Of a DNA stretch of 64,000 bases, positions 48,415-59,209 are shown one piece after another. The notes below the pieces were generated by a model, which saw only the letters and a program-made list of their open reading frames with translations, was not told the DNA's origin and searched no databases. Both the position numbers and the translations under genes were made by a program. Source of the stretch: Sorghum bicolor (lineage: Eukaryota > Streptophyta > Magnoliopsida > Poales > Poaceae); the NCBI RefSeq assembly GCF_000003195.3, contig NW_018396400.1, positions 343,163 through 407,162 of the forward strand. The letters are read 5' to 3'. The stretch's first letter is position 1. Each line of letters opens with the position of its first letter.

Positions 48415-50608
48415 GTACCATCGGGAACTTCAACAACGGTTTCTGAGCCTATGGTGCACTGTGAACAAACCATGCACCTATCTTGCACCGAAACTAATAC
48501 TATCTCCAACTGGACTGAAGCGAGATTCCATATGATACACTTCATCTAGTAGTTCCATCGGGTGCTTCTACAGTTCCATCGGGTGTGTCCAAATTGATTT
48601 TTCAGCATATGGTATGTTCCATGCAAACCGTGCACCTATCTTGCAACAAGGTTAGAACTATCTCCAAACAGACAGAACCAAGATTCCATAATGGTATCCG
48701 AGCCTATGGTGCACAAACCATGCACCAATCTTGCACCTAAACTAACACTGTCTCCAAACAGATTGAACCAACATTCCATATGACACACATGATCTAGGAG
48801 TTCTATCGGGTGCGTCCAAATTGATTTCTAAGAATATGGTATGTTCCATGCAAACCGTACACCTATCTTGCATCAAGATTAGCTCTATCTCCAAACAGAT
48901 CGAATCGACCTTCCACTTGAGCCTCTTCACCTAGGATTATCATCGGGTGCTTGCATAATGGTTTTTGAGCCTATGGTGCATTATGCGCAAACCATGGACC
49001 AATCTTGCACATAAACTAACACTGTCTCCAAACAGATTGAAGCGAGATTCCATATGAAACACATGATCTAGGAGTTCTATTGGGTGCGTCCAAATTGATT
49101 TCTGAGAATATGGTACGTTACATGCAAATCGTGCACCTATCTTGCATCAAGATTAGCACTATCTCCAAACAGATCGAACCGACTTTCCACTTGAGCCTCT
49201 TCACCTAGGATTATCATCGGGTGCTTGCATAATGGTTTCTGAGCCTATGGTGCATTATACGCAAAGCATGCACCAATCTTGCACCTAAACTAACACTATC
49301 TCCAAACAGATTGAAGCAAGATTCCATATGAAACACATGATCTAGGAGTTCTATCGGGTGCGTCCAAATTGATTTCTAAGAATATGGTACATTCCATGCA
49401 AACCGTACACCTATCTTTCATCAAGATAAGCACTATCTCCAAATAGACCAAACCGAGCTTTCACTTGAGCCTTTTCACATAGGAGTACCATCGGGAACTT
49501 CCACAACGGTTTCTGAGCCTATGGTGCACTGGGCACAAACCATGCACCTATCTTGCACCAAAACTAATACTATCTCCAACTAGACTGAAGTGAGATTCCA
49601 TATGATACACTTCATCTAGTAGTTCTATCGGGTGCATCTACAGTTCCATCGGGTGTGTCCAAATTGATTTTTGAGCATATGGTATGTTCCATGCAAACCG
49701 TGCACCTATCTTGCATCTAGATTAGAACTATCTCCAAACAGACAGAACTAAGATTCCACATGAGCCTCTTCACCAAGGAGTACCATCGCGTGCGTCCAAA
49801 ACAGTTTCTTAGCCTATGGTGCATTAGGCACAAACCGTGTACCTATCTTGAACCGAAACTAACACAATCTCCAAAGAGACCGAAGTGAGATTATATATGA
49901 CACACGTCATCTAAGAGTTCTAATGGGTGCTTCTAAATATATTTCTAAGCATATGGTATGTTCGATGCAATTCGTGCACCTATCTTGCATCAAGTTTAGC
50001 ACTATCTCCAAACAAAGCAAATTGAGCTTCCACTTGAGCCTCTTTACCCAGGAGTATCATCGGGTGCATCCAAAATGGTTTCTGAGCCTATGATGCATTA
50101 GGCGCAAACTGTGTACCTATCTTGCACCAAAAGTAACTCTGTCTCCAAACAGACCAAAGCGAGATTCTATATGACACATGTCATCTAGGTGTTCTATTGG
50201 GGTGCATCCAAATTGATTTCTTAGCATATGGTATGTTCCATGCAAACCGTGCACCTATCTTGCATCAAGATTAGCACTATCTCCAAACATATCGAACTGA
50301 CCTTCCACTTGAGCCTCTTCACCTAGGATTATCATCGGGTGCTTGCATAATGGTTTCTGAGCCTATGGTGCATTATACGCAAACCATGCACAAATCTTGC
50401 ACCTAAACTAACACTGTCACCATATAGATTGAAGCGAGATTCCATATGACACACATGATCTAGGAGTTCTATCGGGTGTGTCCAAATTGATTTTTAAGAA
50501 TATGGTACGTTCCATGCAAACCGTACACCTATCTTTCATCAAGATTAACACTATCTCCAAACAGACCGAACCGAGCTTTCACTTGAGCCTCTTCACCTAG
50601 GAGTACCA

Positions 50609-51208
50609 TCGGGAACTTCCACAACGATTTCTGAGCCTATGGTGCACTGGGCACAAACTAATACTATCTCCAACAGGACCGAAGCGAGATTCCATATGAT
50701 ACATTTCATCTAGTAGTTCCATCGGGTGCATCTATAGTTCCATCGGGAGTGTCCAAATAGATTTCTTAGCATATGGTATGTTCCATGCATACCGTGCACC
50801 TATTGGGGTGCGTCCAAATAGATTTCTTAGCATATGGTATGTTCCATGCATACCGTGCACCTATTTTGCATCAAGATTAGCACTATCTCCAAATAGATCG
50901 AACCGACCTTCCACTTGAGCTTCTTCACCTAGGATTATCAACGGGTGCTTCCATAATGGTTTCTGAGCCTATGGTGCATTATGCACAAACCATGCACCAA
51001 TCTTGCACCTAAACTAACACTGTCTCCAAACAAATTGAAGCGAGATTCCATATGACACACATGATCTAGGAGTTCTATCGGGTGCGTCCAAATTGATTTC
51101 TGAGAATATGGTACGTTCCATGCAAACCGTACACCTATCTTTCATCAAGATTAGCACTATCACCAAACATACCAAACCGAGCTTTCACTTGAGCCTCTTC
51201 ACCTAGGA
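50609..51208 (+). repeat. ~600-bp satellite segment, copy 2
   Basis: Apparent exact copy of 47815-48414, including the broken monomer (GGGGTGCG at 50805 versus 48011). Similarity becomes ordinary where copy 2 reads 'CTAGGATTATC' and copy 1 'CTAGGAGTACC'. Confidence 0.7.
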
Positions 51209-51506
51209 TTATCATCGGGTGCTTCCATAATGGTTTCTGAGCCTATGGTGCATTATGCGCAAACCATGCACCAATCTTGCACCTAAACTAACACTGTCTC
51301 TAAACAGATTGAAGCGAGATTTGATATGACACACATGATCTAGGAGTTCTATCGGGTGCGTCCAAATTGATTTCTAAGAATATGGTACGTTCCATGCAAA
51401 CTGTACACCTATCTTTCATCAAGATCAGCACTATCTCCAAACAGACCGAACCGAGCTTTCACTTGAGCCTCTTCACCTAGGAGTACCATCGGGAACTTCC
51501 ACAACG

Positions 51507-51511
51507 ATTTC
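51507..51511 (+). repeat. Target-site duplication, left copy (ATTTC)
   Basis: ATTTC before the LTR start TGATGAGGAC, repeated at 59205-59209 after the LTR end GCGCATCA. The site lies inside an E-type monomer (CACAACGATTTC|TGAGCC). Confidence 0.95.
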
Positions 51512-52425
51512 TGATGAGGACATCAACACCAGCGATACATCCTCTCCGACACAACCCATAGCTGGTCCTCTTACTCGTGCTCGTGTTCGTCAACTTAATA
51601 ATCAAGTGAGTTCCTTGATAAGCTCGTGTCCATCTTGTTTAGACAATGGAAACGCGTGTACTCTTGTTTTGATTAGAAACCAAGGAGAAGACCGAAAGGG
51701 AGAAGGACTCACGCTCGCTGGATTCGGACAGCAGCAAAGCGCCAACTGGTGACTGTTACCACGGTTGCATACGGATACGGATTCAGGCGCTTCAGGACTT
51801 GTTGGAAAGCTTATCAAGTCTACTTTCATAGGAATCAAGTCCCACGTCAATACCTGTTCGGCAGCAGCGGCAATGATCCAATTACCGTCGATAGGTCTTG
51901 CTGTCCAGGGTGCTGCGTCACCTCATTTTGGGCTGATGGCCCATGTATCAAGTTGGGTCCATTTGGGACGCGTCCTAGGGTTGGAGAACGACCCCAACAC
52001 CTCTTTGGTCGTCAATCCATCTACTTATATCCCTCTAGAGCTGCCATGGTCGTTGGGTTTTGTTTAGATCAAGTTTAGCCTTCGCTACTTGCTTGTAGGC
52101 GCGCGTGCAGGATCAGCCGCCCGTCTCCTTGTCTTCGGAACCCCATTGTTGATTCAGATTCAGTTTGAAACCTTCAATTCATCTTGCAAATTCAGTGCTT
52201 GTTTCCTCGTTCTTGCTAGTTCTTCGATTGCTTGCAGGACGGGAGCCCTAGGGGCTGGTTGTCGCGCTCCACAAGATCGTGATGGCTATTGGACGTGGTG
52301 TATCGGTTGCTAAGGCGCGGTCTTGAGGGCTGTAGTCAGGCCGTGAACGTCATCTCCATCCACCAATCGAGTTATCCCCGTCTCTCATCAAAAGATCAGG
52401 CAAAAACCCTAGCGGGTGCGCATCA
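51512..52425 (+). repeat. 5' LTR of the CRM-like element (914 bp)
   Basis: Termini TGATG...CATCA are inverted repeats of 5 bp. The first 220 bp correspond to the pol C-terminus seen in the 3' LTR. Here the frame has CAG at 51729 where the 3' LTR has TAG, and stays open to TGA at 51750. The stop that ends pol in the 3' LTR is therefore a difference between the two LTRs. Confidence 0.95.
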
Positions 52426-52427
52426 GT

Positions 52428-52444
52428 TGGTAATCAGAGCAAGG
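52428..52444 (+). promoter_or_regulatory. Primer-binding site, tRNA-Met type
   Basis: TGGTAATCAGAGCAAGG begins two bases after the LTR end. It resembles the initiator tRNA-Met complement with one extra A inside the GGTATCAGAGC core. Confidence 0.8.
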
Positions 52445-53542
52445 TTCTTCGGTGAGAGACTTCTAATCCTTTGCTGTTTTTAATTAATTTCCTATAGTCC
52501 AGAAAAGCTAAAAAAAATATAGTAGATTAGTTTTTTCCATAATCCTATTAAACCTTTGTGCCTTGGCTAGTACCGTTTTAGTTAGGGCTTGTTGAATTTG
52601 CGTTGCTTCGGTTTGTGTCGAGTTGCTGGTCTTAGTGTCTAGTCCTTTAGAGTTTCGAGTTCTTGTCACCATCTATACACAGCCGAGTATTTCCATATCT
52701 TCTCTCTGTCGAATATGTTGCGAAGTCCGAATTGAATTGTGGTCTTGGTCTGGATCGAGTAGAGTTCCAATCTGAGTTCCACCAACGTGATAAAAAAAGA
52801 AGGAAACCGAGTAGAACTCAGCAATAGGTGGAATCTGTTTTGTGGTTGTTTCTGAGTGGAAACCGAATAGAACTTGGAGTCCGCTTGTTAATATAGCCTG
52901 AACTCCGTCTATGTGAGTCCTTCTGTGATCCAAAAAGAAAGATAACTCCATACTTGTTCGGCCATACTTTACCGGAATACCCCTGTACTTTCGGAAAAAA
53001 GTGTGTGTAGCGAATTGCTCTTTTGTATTCTTTTGTTCATATAATCAGTTTTTGAGGTTGCCCAAAAAAAAGAGAAAAAAAAAGAGAAAAAAAAGAAAAA
53101 GATTCAAAAGAAAAAAAAAGAAGGGGCTGTTTTTCATATTGTTTTTAGGTTTGTTCCACCTTGTTTTCGGGGGTGTGCTGTGGTTTTCCTTTGTGTCCAG
53201 GCTCGCGTCTCTAGCACGGTCTAGCCTAGGACCAGCACAGTACCATCGTCGAACGCTTATTCAGCTCGCTATTATAACTAACGTGGTGCTAGTTCGTTCC
53301 TTGTTTCAGCCCACCTATAGCTCCACATACTCTACAGCTTGACAGGTCTTGTGCTGCAGCACCGATACACTTCGTCCATTGTTGTACACTTGTTGGCAGA
53401 CGACCCCTCCTGTCAAGCAAGGTAAGAATTGGTAAGAACTTGTGTTACAGGTTGAGTGTGAGCGACTTGCTGTAGCTACATCCTAGTAGTTGTAGGGCTT
53501 TTATTTCTTCACTTGCCTTTTTGTTGTCTTTGTCTTTGAACC
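52445..53542 (+). other. Leader of the CRM-like element
   Basis: About 1.1 kb without a convincing ORF. It contains a long A-rich purine stretch at about 53065-53125 (runs of AAAAAAAGAG) and donor-like CAAG|GTAAGA at about 53420. Untranslated leaders of this size occur in CRM elements. The purine tract might affect replication or translation, but no function can be shown. Confidence 0.5.
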
Positions 53543-55812
53543 ATGCCAGGGGCAGATGATGGTAACGAAACACCACATACACCTGGCACTAAGGGCATCA
53601 TACAACATTTTGAAAGGAAAGTGAAGCTGCACACAGAGGGACTTGATAACGACTTGCAGGTGACAAATGAAAAGCTGGGGCAGTTGGAGGCTACGCAGAT
53701 TGCCACAAACAGCAAGCTCACAAGTTTGGAGGAATCCGTTGCTAGTGTGGACAAAAGCCTTGCTGCTCTCCTAAGGTGATTTGATGATTTCCACACCGAA
53801 GATAAAGAGAAGCATAAAGAAGAAAAGGAGGGAGATCGAGAGCACGGTAGTCATGAAGATGACTACACTGGTGATACTGAACATGATGATCAAGACACTC
53901 GTGATCGACGTCGCCTTCGTCACAACCGTAGAGGTATGGGTGGCAACCGCCGACGCGAGGTACACAATAATGATGATGCTTTCAGTAAGATTAAATTTAA
54001 GATACCCCCTTTTGATGGTAAATATGACCCTGATGCTTACATCACTTGGGAGATTGCTGTTGATCAAAAGTTTGCATGTCATGAATTTCCTGAGACTACA
54101 CGTGTTAGGGCTGCTACTAGTGAGTTTACAGATTTTGCTTCTGTTTGGTGGATAGAATATGGAAAGAAAAATCCTAATAACTTACCTAGAACTTGGGATG
54201 CGCTGAAAAGGGCCATGAGAGCTAGATTTGTTCCATCTTACTATGCGCGTGATATGATAAATAAGTTGCAGCAATTAAGACAAGGTGCTAAAAGTGTAGA
54301 AGAATATTATCATGAATTACAAACGGGTATGTTGCGTTGTAACCTAGAGGAGGATGAGGAACCGGCTATGGCTAGATTTTTGGGTGAGTTAAATCGGGAA
54401 ATTCAGGACATCCTCGCTTACAAAGAATACAATAATGTAACCCGTTTGTTTCATCTTGCTTGTAAAGCTGAAAGGGAAGTGCAGGGACGACGTGCTAGCG
54501 CAAGGAGTAATATTTCTGCAGGGAAGGCTAATTCATGGCAGCAACGCGTGGCTTCAACTCCATCTACACGTATTTCTACTCCATCATCTAGTGACAAGAC
54601 TCGAGCTGCCCCCACCAATTCAGTTGCGAAGATGATGCAAAAGCCTGCTGTGAGTACTTCATCCGTGGCCTCGACGGGTAGAACAAGCAACATACAATGT
54701 CACCGGTGCAAGGGATATGGGCACATGATGCGTGACTGTCCAAACAAGCGAGTTATGATTGTCAGGGATGATGGTGAGTACTCATCTGCTAGTGATTTTG
54801 ATGAGGATACACTTGCACTGCTTGCGACTGACCATGCAGGTAATGAAGATCAAATAGAAGAACATATTAATGCAGGTGAAGTGGACCACTATGAGAGGTT
54901 GATCGTGCAGCGAGTGCTTAGTGCACAAATGGAGATGGTGGAGCAAAATCAGCGACACATTTTATTCCAAACAAAGTGTGTCATCAAAGAGCGTTCTTGT
55001 CGCATGATCATTGATGGAGGTAGCTGCAACAACTTGGCAAGCAGCGATATGGTGCAGAAGCTTGCCCTCAACACCAAACCACACCCGCATCCCTACTAAA
55101 TCCAATGGCTGAACAACAATGGTAAGGCAAAGGTAACTAGACTTGTGAGAATTAGTTTTTCCATCGGATCCTACAAAGATATTGTTGAATGTGATGTTGT
55201 GCCTATGCAAGCTTGTAACATTCTGCTAGGTAGACCTTGGCAATTTGATAGAGATTCTATGCATCATGGTAGATAAAATCAGTATTCTTTTCTATACCAT
55301 GATCGCAAAATTGTGTTGCATCCTATGTCCCCTGAAACTATTATGCAAACTGATGTTGCTAGGGCTACTAAAGCAAAGAGCGAGAGCAATAAAAATGATA
55401 AATCTGTAATTGGTAACAAAGATGAGATAAAACTGAAAGGACGTTGTATGATAGCTACCAAATCAGATATTAATGAGTTCAATGCATCCACTTCTGTTGC
55501 TTATGCTTTGATATGCAAGGATGCTTTGATTTCAATTGAGGATATGCAATGTTCTTTGCCCCCTGCTGTTGCTAACGTTTTGCAGGAGTATTCTGATGTG
55601 TTTCCAAGTGAGGTACCAGCGGGGCAGCCTCCACTACGCGGGATTGAGCACCAAATTGATCTTATTCCTGGAGCAGTTTTGCCAAATCGTGCACCATACA
55701 GGACAAACCCGGAGGAAACAAAGGAAATTCAGCGACAAGTGCAAGAACTACTAGACAAAGGTTATGTCCGAGAATCTCTTAGTCCTTGTGCTGTTCCAGT
55801 AATTTAGTGCCT
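53543..55812 (+). pseudogene. gag, protease and start of RT, CRM-like, broken
   Basis: Starts MPGADDGNETPHTPG. A short coiled-coil-like segment (residues about 15-75) ends at a TGA (53777). The frame then continues through an acidic stretch, an Arg-rich patch (RDRRRLRHNRR) and the gag core (FKIPPFDGKYDPDAYITWEI; WWIEYGKK). An intact zinc knuckle follows at about 54700 (CHRCKGYGHMMRDC), and an aspartic protease with D-G-G at 55013. TAA stops at 55097 and 55274 interrupt the protease region. A one-base loss at about 55804 shifts the frame just after CAVPVI at the start of RT. The parts are collinear, so this is a decayed intact gene. Confidence 0.85.
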
Positions 55813-56921
55813 AAGAAAGATGGAACATGGCGTATGTGTGTTGATTGTAGAGCTATTAATAATATCACCATTCGATATCGACACCCTATTCCACGATTAG
55901 ATGATATGCTAGATGAGCTGAGTGGTGCTGTTGTGTTTTCAAAAGTTGATTTACGTAGTGGGTACCACCAGATTCGTATGAAATTGGGAGATGAATGGAA
56001 AACTGCTTTCAAAACTAAGTTCGGTTTGTATGAGTGGTTAGTCATGCCTTTTGGGTTAACTAATGCACCTAGTACTTTCATGAGATTAATGAATGAGGTT
56101 TTGCGTGCTTTCATTGGGAAATTTGTTGTCGTATATTTTGATGACATATTGATTTACAGCAAATCATTGGATGAACATCTTGATCATTTACGTGCTGTTT
56201 TTAATGCACTACGCGAGGCACGTTTATTTGGTAACCTTGAGAAGTGCACCTTTTGCACCGATCGAGTGTCTTTTCTTGGTTATGTTGTGACTCCACAGGG
56301 AATTGATGTTGATCAAGCCAAGGTGGAAGCTATACAGGGATGGCCTGTCCCAAATACTATCACCCAGGTGCGGAGTTTCCTAGGACTTGCTGGATTCTAT
56401 CGCCATTTTGTGAAGGATTTCAGCACCATTGCTGCACCATTGAATGAGCTTACAAAGAAGGGGGTGCCTTTTGATTGGGGCAAAGCACAAGATAATTCAT
56501 TCAACATGTTGAAAGATAAGTTAACTCATGCACCTCTCCTACAACTTCCTGATTTTAATAAGACTTTTGAGCTTGAATGTGATGCTAGTGGAATTGGTTT
56601 GGGAGGTGTTTTATTACAAGAGGGAAAACCTATTGCATATTTTAGTGAGAAATTGAGTGGGCCTGTTCTCAATTATTCAACTTATGATAAAGAACTCTAT
56701 GCTCTTGTTAGAACATTAGAGACATGGCAGCATTATTTGTGGCCCAAAGAGTTTATTATCCATTCTGATCATGAATCTTTGAAACATATTCGTAGTCAAG
56801 GAAAACTGAATCGTAGGCATGCAAAATGGGTTGAATTTATTGAATCTTTTCCTTATATTATTAAGCACAAGAAAGGGAAGGAAAATATTATTGCTGATGC
56901 TTTATCACGGAGATATACTTG
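55813..56921 (+). pseudogene. Reverse transcriptase and RNase H segment, CRM-like
   Basis: Continues one frame over from the gag part. RT has [20 protein letters not shown] and the catalytic YFDD with its Asp pair at 56140-56145, then the thumb/connection ([12 protein letters not shown]). RNase H has CDAS with Asp at 56581, [10 protein letters not shown] and ADALSRR just before the gap. No stops occur in this part. It would copy element RNA into DNA and remove the RNA strand. Confidence 0.88.
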
Positions 56922-57021
56922 NNNNNNNNNNNNNNNNNNNNNNNNNNNNNNNNNNNNNNNNNNNNNNNNNNNNNNNNNNNNNNNNNNNNNNNNNNNNNNN
57001 NNNNNNNNNNNNNNNNNNNNN
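56922..57021. other. Assembly gap (100 N)
   Basis: Exactly 100 unknown bases between the RNase H end and the start of integrase. A round number usually means a gap of unknown length. The flanking protein regions normally lie close together, so the true missing sequence may be much shorter than 100 bp. Confidence 0.9.
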
Positions 57022-58510
57022 TTACAAGATATTTGGGTTAGAAACAATTAAAGACCAATATGTTCATGATGCTGATTTTAGAGACGTGTTGCTGCATTGT
57101 AAAGATGGAAAAGGGTGGAATAAATTCATCGTTAGTGATGGGTTTGTGTTTAGAGCTAACAAGCTATGCATTCCAGCTAGCTCTGTTCGTTTGTTGTTGT
57201 TGCAGGAAGCGCATGGAGGTGGCTTGATGGGACATTTTGGAGCAAAGAAGACCGAGGACATACTTGCTGGTCATTTCTTTTGGCCAAGGATGAAGAGAGA
57301 TGTGGAGAGGTTTGTTGCTCGTTGCACAACATGACAAAAGGCAAAGTCACGGTTAAATCCCCACGGTTTGTATTTACCTCTTCCTGTTCCTAATGCTCCT
57401 TGGGAGGATATATCTATGGATTTTGTGTTGGGACTACCAAGGACTAGGAGGGGACGTGATAGTGTGTTTGTGGTTGTTGATAGATTTTCTAAGATGGCAC
57501 ATTTCATACCATGTCATAAAACTGATGATGCTACAAATATTGCTGATTTGTTCTTTCGAGAAATTGTTCGCTTACATGGTGTGCCCAACACAATTGTTTC
57601 TGATCGTGATGCTAAATTTCTTAGTCATTTTTGGAAGACTTTGTGGTTCAAATTGGGGACTAAGCTTTTATTTTCCACCACTTGTCATCCCCAAACTGAT
57701 GGTCAAACTGAAGTTGTTAATAGAACTTTATCCACTATGTTAAGGGCTGTTTTAAAGAAGAATGTTAAGATGTGGGAAGAATGCTTGCCTCATATTGAGT
57801 TCGCCTATAATCGTTCATTGCATTCTACTACAAAAATGTGTCCTTTTGAGATTGTCTATGGCTTCTTGCCACGTGCTCCTATTGATTTAATGCCTTTGCC
57901 AAGTTCTGAAAAAATAAATTTTGATGCTAAGCAACGTGCTGAATTGATGTTAAAATTGCATGAAGCCACTAAACAAAACATAGAGCGCATGAATGCTAAG
58001 TACAAATGCGCTGGAGATAAAGGTAGAAAGCAATTGATTCTGGAACCTGGGGATTTGGTTTGGTTGCATTTGCGAAAAGATAGATTTCCAGAACTGAGAA
58101 AATCCAAATTGATGCCTAGAGCTGATGGTCGTTTTAAAGTGCTGCAACGAATTAATGAGAATGCATATAAGCTTGATCTTCCTGCAGATTTTGGGGTTAG
58201 TCCCACATTTAACATTGCAGATTTGAAGCCTTATTTGGGTGAGGAAGATGAGCATGAGTCGAGGACGACTCAAATGCAAGCAAGGGAGGATGATGAGGAC
58301 ATCAACACCAGCGATACATCCTCTCCGACACAACCTATAGCTGGTCCTCTTACTCGTGCTCGTGTTCGTCAACTTAATAATCAAGTGAGTTCCTTGATAA
58401 GCTCGTGTCCATCTTGTTTAGACAATGGAAACGTGTGTACTCTTGTTTTGATTAGAAATCAAGGAGAAGACCGAAAGGGAGAAGGACTCACGCTCGCTGG
58501 ATTCAGATAG
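57022..58510 (+). pseudogene. Integrase segment running into the 3' LTR, CRM-like
   Basis: The HHCC zinc domain starts at about 57210 (EAHGGGLMGHFGAKK), but its last cysteine position is a TGA stop (57332), which both truncates the frame and removes a metal ligand. The catalytic core then follows in the same frame with Asp 57419 (MDFVLGLP), Asp 57602 (VSDRDAKF) and Glu 57710 (DGQTEVVNR). A C-terminal barrel ([15 protein letters not shown]) ends at [11 protein letters not shown]. The tail crosses the LTR start at 58291 and stops at TAG 58508. No chromodomain is seen; the acidic/basic tail takes its place, as in CRM integrases. Confidence 0.85.
58281..58290 (+). promoter_or_regulatory. Polypurine tract inside the pol frame
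   Basis: CAAGGGAGGA directly precedes the 3' LTR start. Because pol reads through into the LTR, this plus-strand priming site is also coding sequence (the AREDD portion of the integrase tail). Confidence 0.75.
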
Positions 58511-59204
58511 CAGCAAAGCGCCAACTGGTGACCATTACCATGGTTGCATACGGATACGGATTCAGGCGCTTCAGGACTTGTTGGAAAGCTTATCAAGTCT
58601 ACTTTCATATGAATCAAGTCCCACGTCAATACCTGTTCGGCAGCAGCGGCAATGATCCAATTACCGTCGATAGGTCTTGCTGTCCAGGGTGCTGCGTCAC
58701 CTCATTTTGGGCTGATGGCCCATGTATCAAGTTGGGTCCATTAGCGACGCGTCCTAGGGTTGGAGGACGACCCCAACACCTCTTTGGTCGTCAATCCATC
58801 TACTTATATCCCTCTAGAGCCGCCATGGTCGTTGGGTTTTGTTTAGATCAAGTTTAGCCTTCGCTACTTGCTTGTAGGCGCGCGTGCAGGATCAGCCGCC
58901 CGTCTCCTTGTCTTCGGAACCCCATTGTTGATTCAGATTCAGTTTGAAACCTTCAATTCATCTTGCAAATTCAGTGCTTGTTTCCTCGTTCTTGCTAGTT
59001 CTTCGATTGCTTGCAGGACGGGAGCCCTAGGGGCTGGTTGTCGTGCTCCACAAGATCGTGACGGCTATTGGACGTGGTGTATCGGTTGCTAAGGCGCGGT
59101 CTTGAGGGCTGTAGTCGGGCCGTGAACGTCATCTCCATCCACCAATCGAGTTATCCCCGTCTCTCATCAAAAGATCAGGCAAAAACCGTAGCGGGTGCGC
59201 ATCA
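58291..59204 (+). repeat. 3' LTR of the CRM-like element (914 bp)
   Basis: Same length as the 5' LTR with about 17 substitutions and no indels by eye. Its first 220 bp are read as the integrase C-terminus. Ends GCGCATCA. Confidence 0.95.
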
Positions 59205-59209
59205 ATTTC
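59205..59209 (+). repeat. Target-site duplication, right copy (ATTTC)
   Basis: Matches 51507-51511. The E-type monomer resumes in register (ATTTCTGAGCC). Confidence 0.95.

Larger units (their letters stand above)
35766..51511 (+). repeat. Centromeric tandem satellite, middle block
   Basis: Same 137-bp family and the same orientation as the left block, but less regular. F-type monomers with the 21-bp duplication occur at about 36250, 37090, 38210, 39315, 39620, 40730, 42665, 43780, 45715, 46825 and later, so unit lengths vary. Hybrids are frequent: G/A at about 36357 and D/F at about 41570 and 44620. A D-monomer variant lacking about 6 bp (CACCTAAACTGTCTCC) recurs at about 35925, 36765, 40402, 43449 and 46496. 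No genes are seen. Confidence 0.9.
51512..59204 (+). mobile_element. Ty3/gypsy centromeric retrotransposon, CRM-like (7.7 kb)
   Basis: Order: 914-bp LTR, tRNA-Met primer site, leader, gag with zinc knuckle, protease, RT, RNase H, assembly gap, integrase, polypurine tract, 914-bp LTR. There is no classical chromodomain; the integrase instead ends in an acidic-then-basic tail ([14 protein letters not shown] ... [10 protein letters not shown]) that runs into the 3' LTR. That overlap, the gag type and the location in centromeric satellite point to the CRM clade (family knowledge; clade not tested by phylogeny). LTRs differ at about 17 of 914 positions, so this insertion looks older than the Tekay-like one. 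Four stops and one frameshift make it defective. Confidence 0.85.

Noticed and set aside
51749..52313. ORFs of 74-109 codons in the CRM-like LTR (also at 58528-59092)
   Set aside because: Non-coding LTR sequence downstream of the pol stop; overlapping frames are open and no motif is present.
53001..53342. 113-codon ORF across the A-rich purine tract in the CRM-like leader
   Set aside because: The Lys/Arg-rich stretch merely reflects the AAAAAG repeats, and the region precedes the clear gag start.
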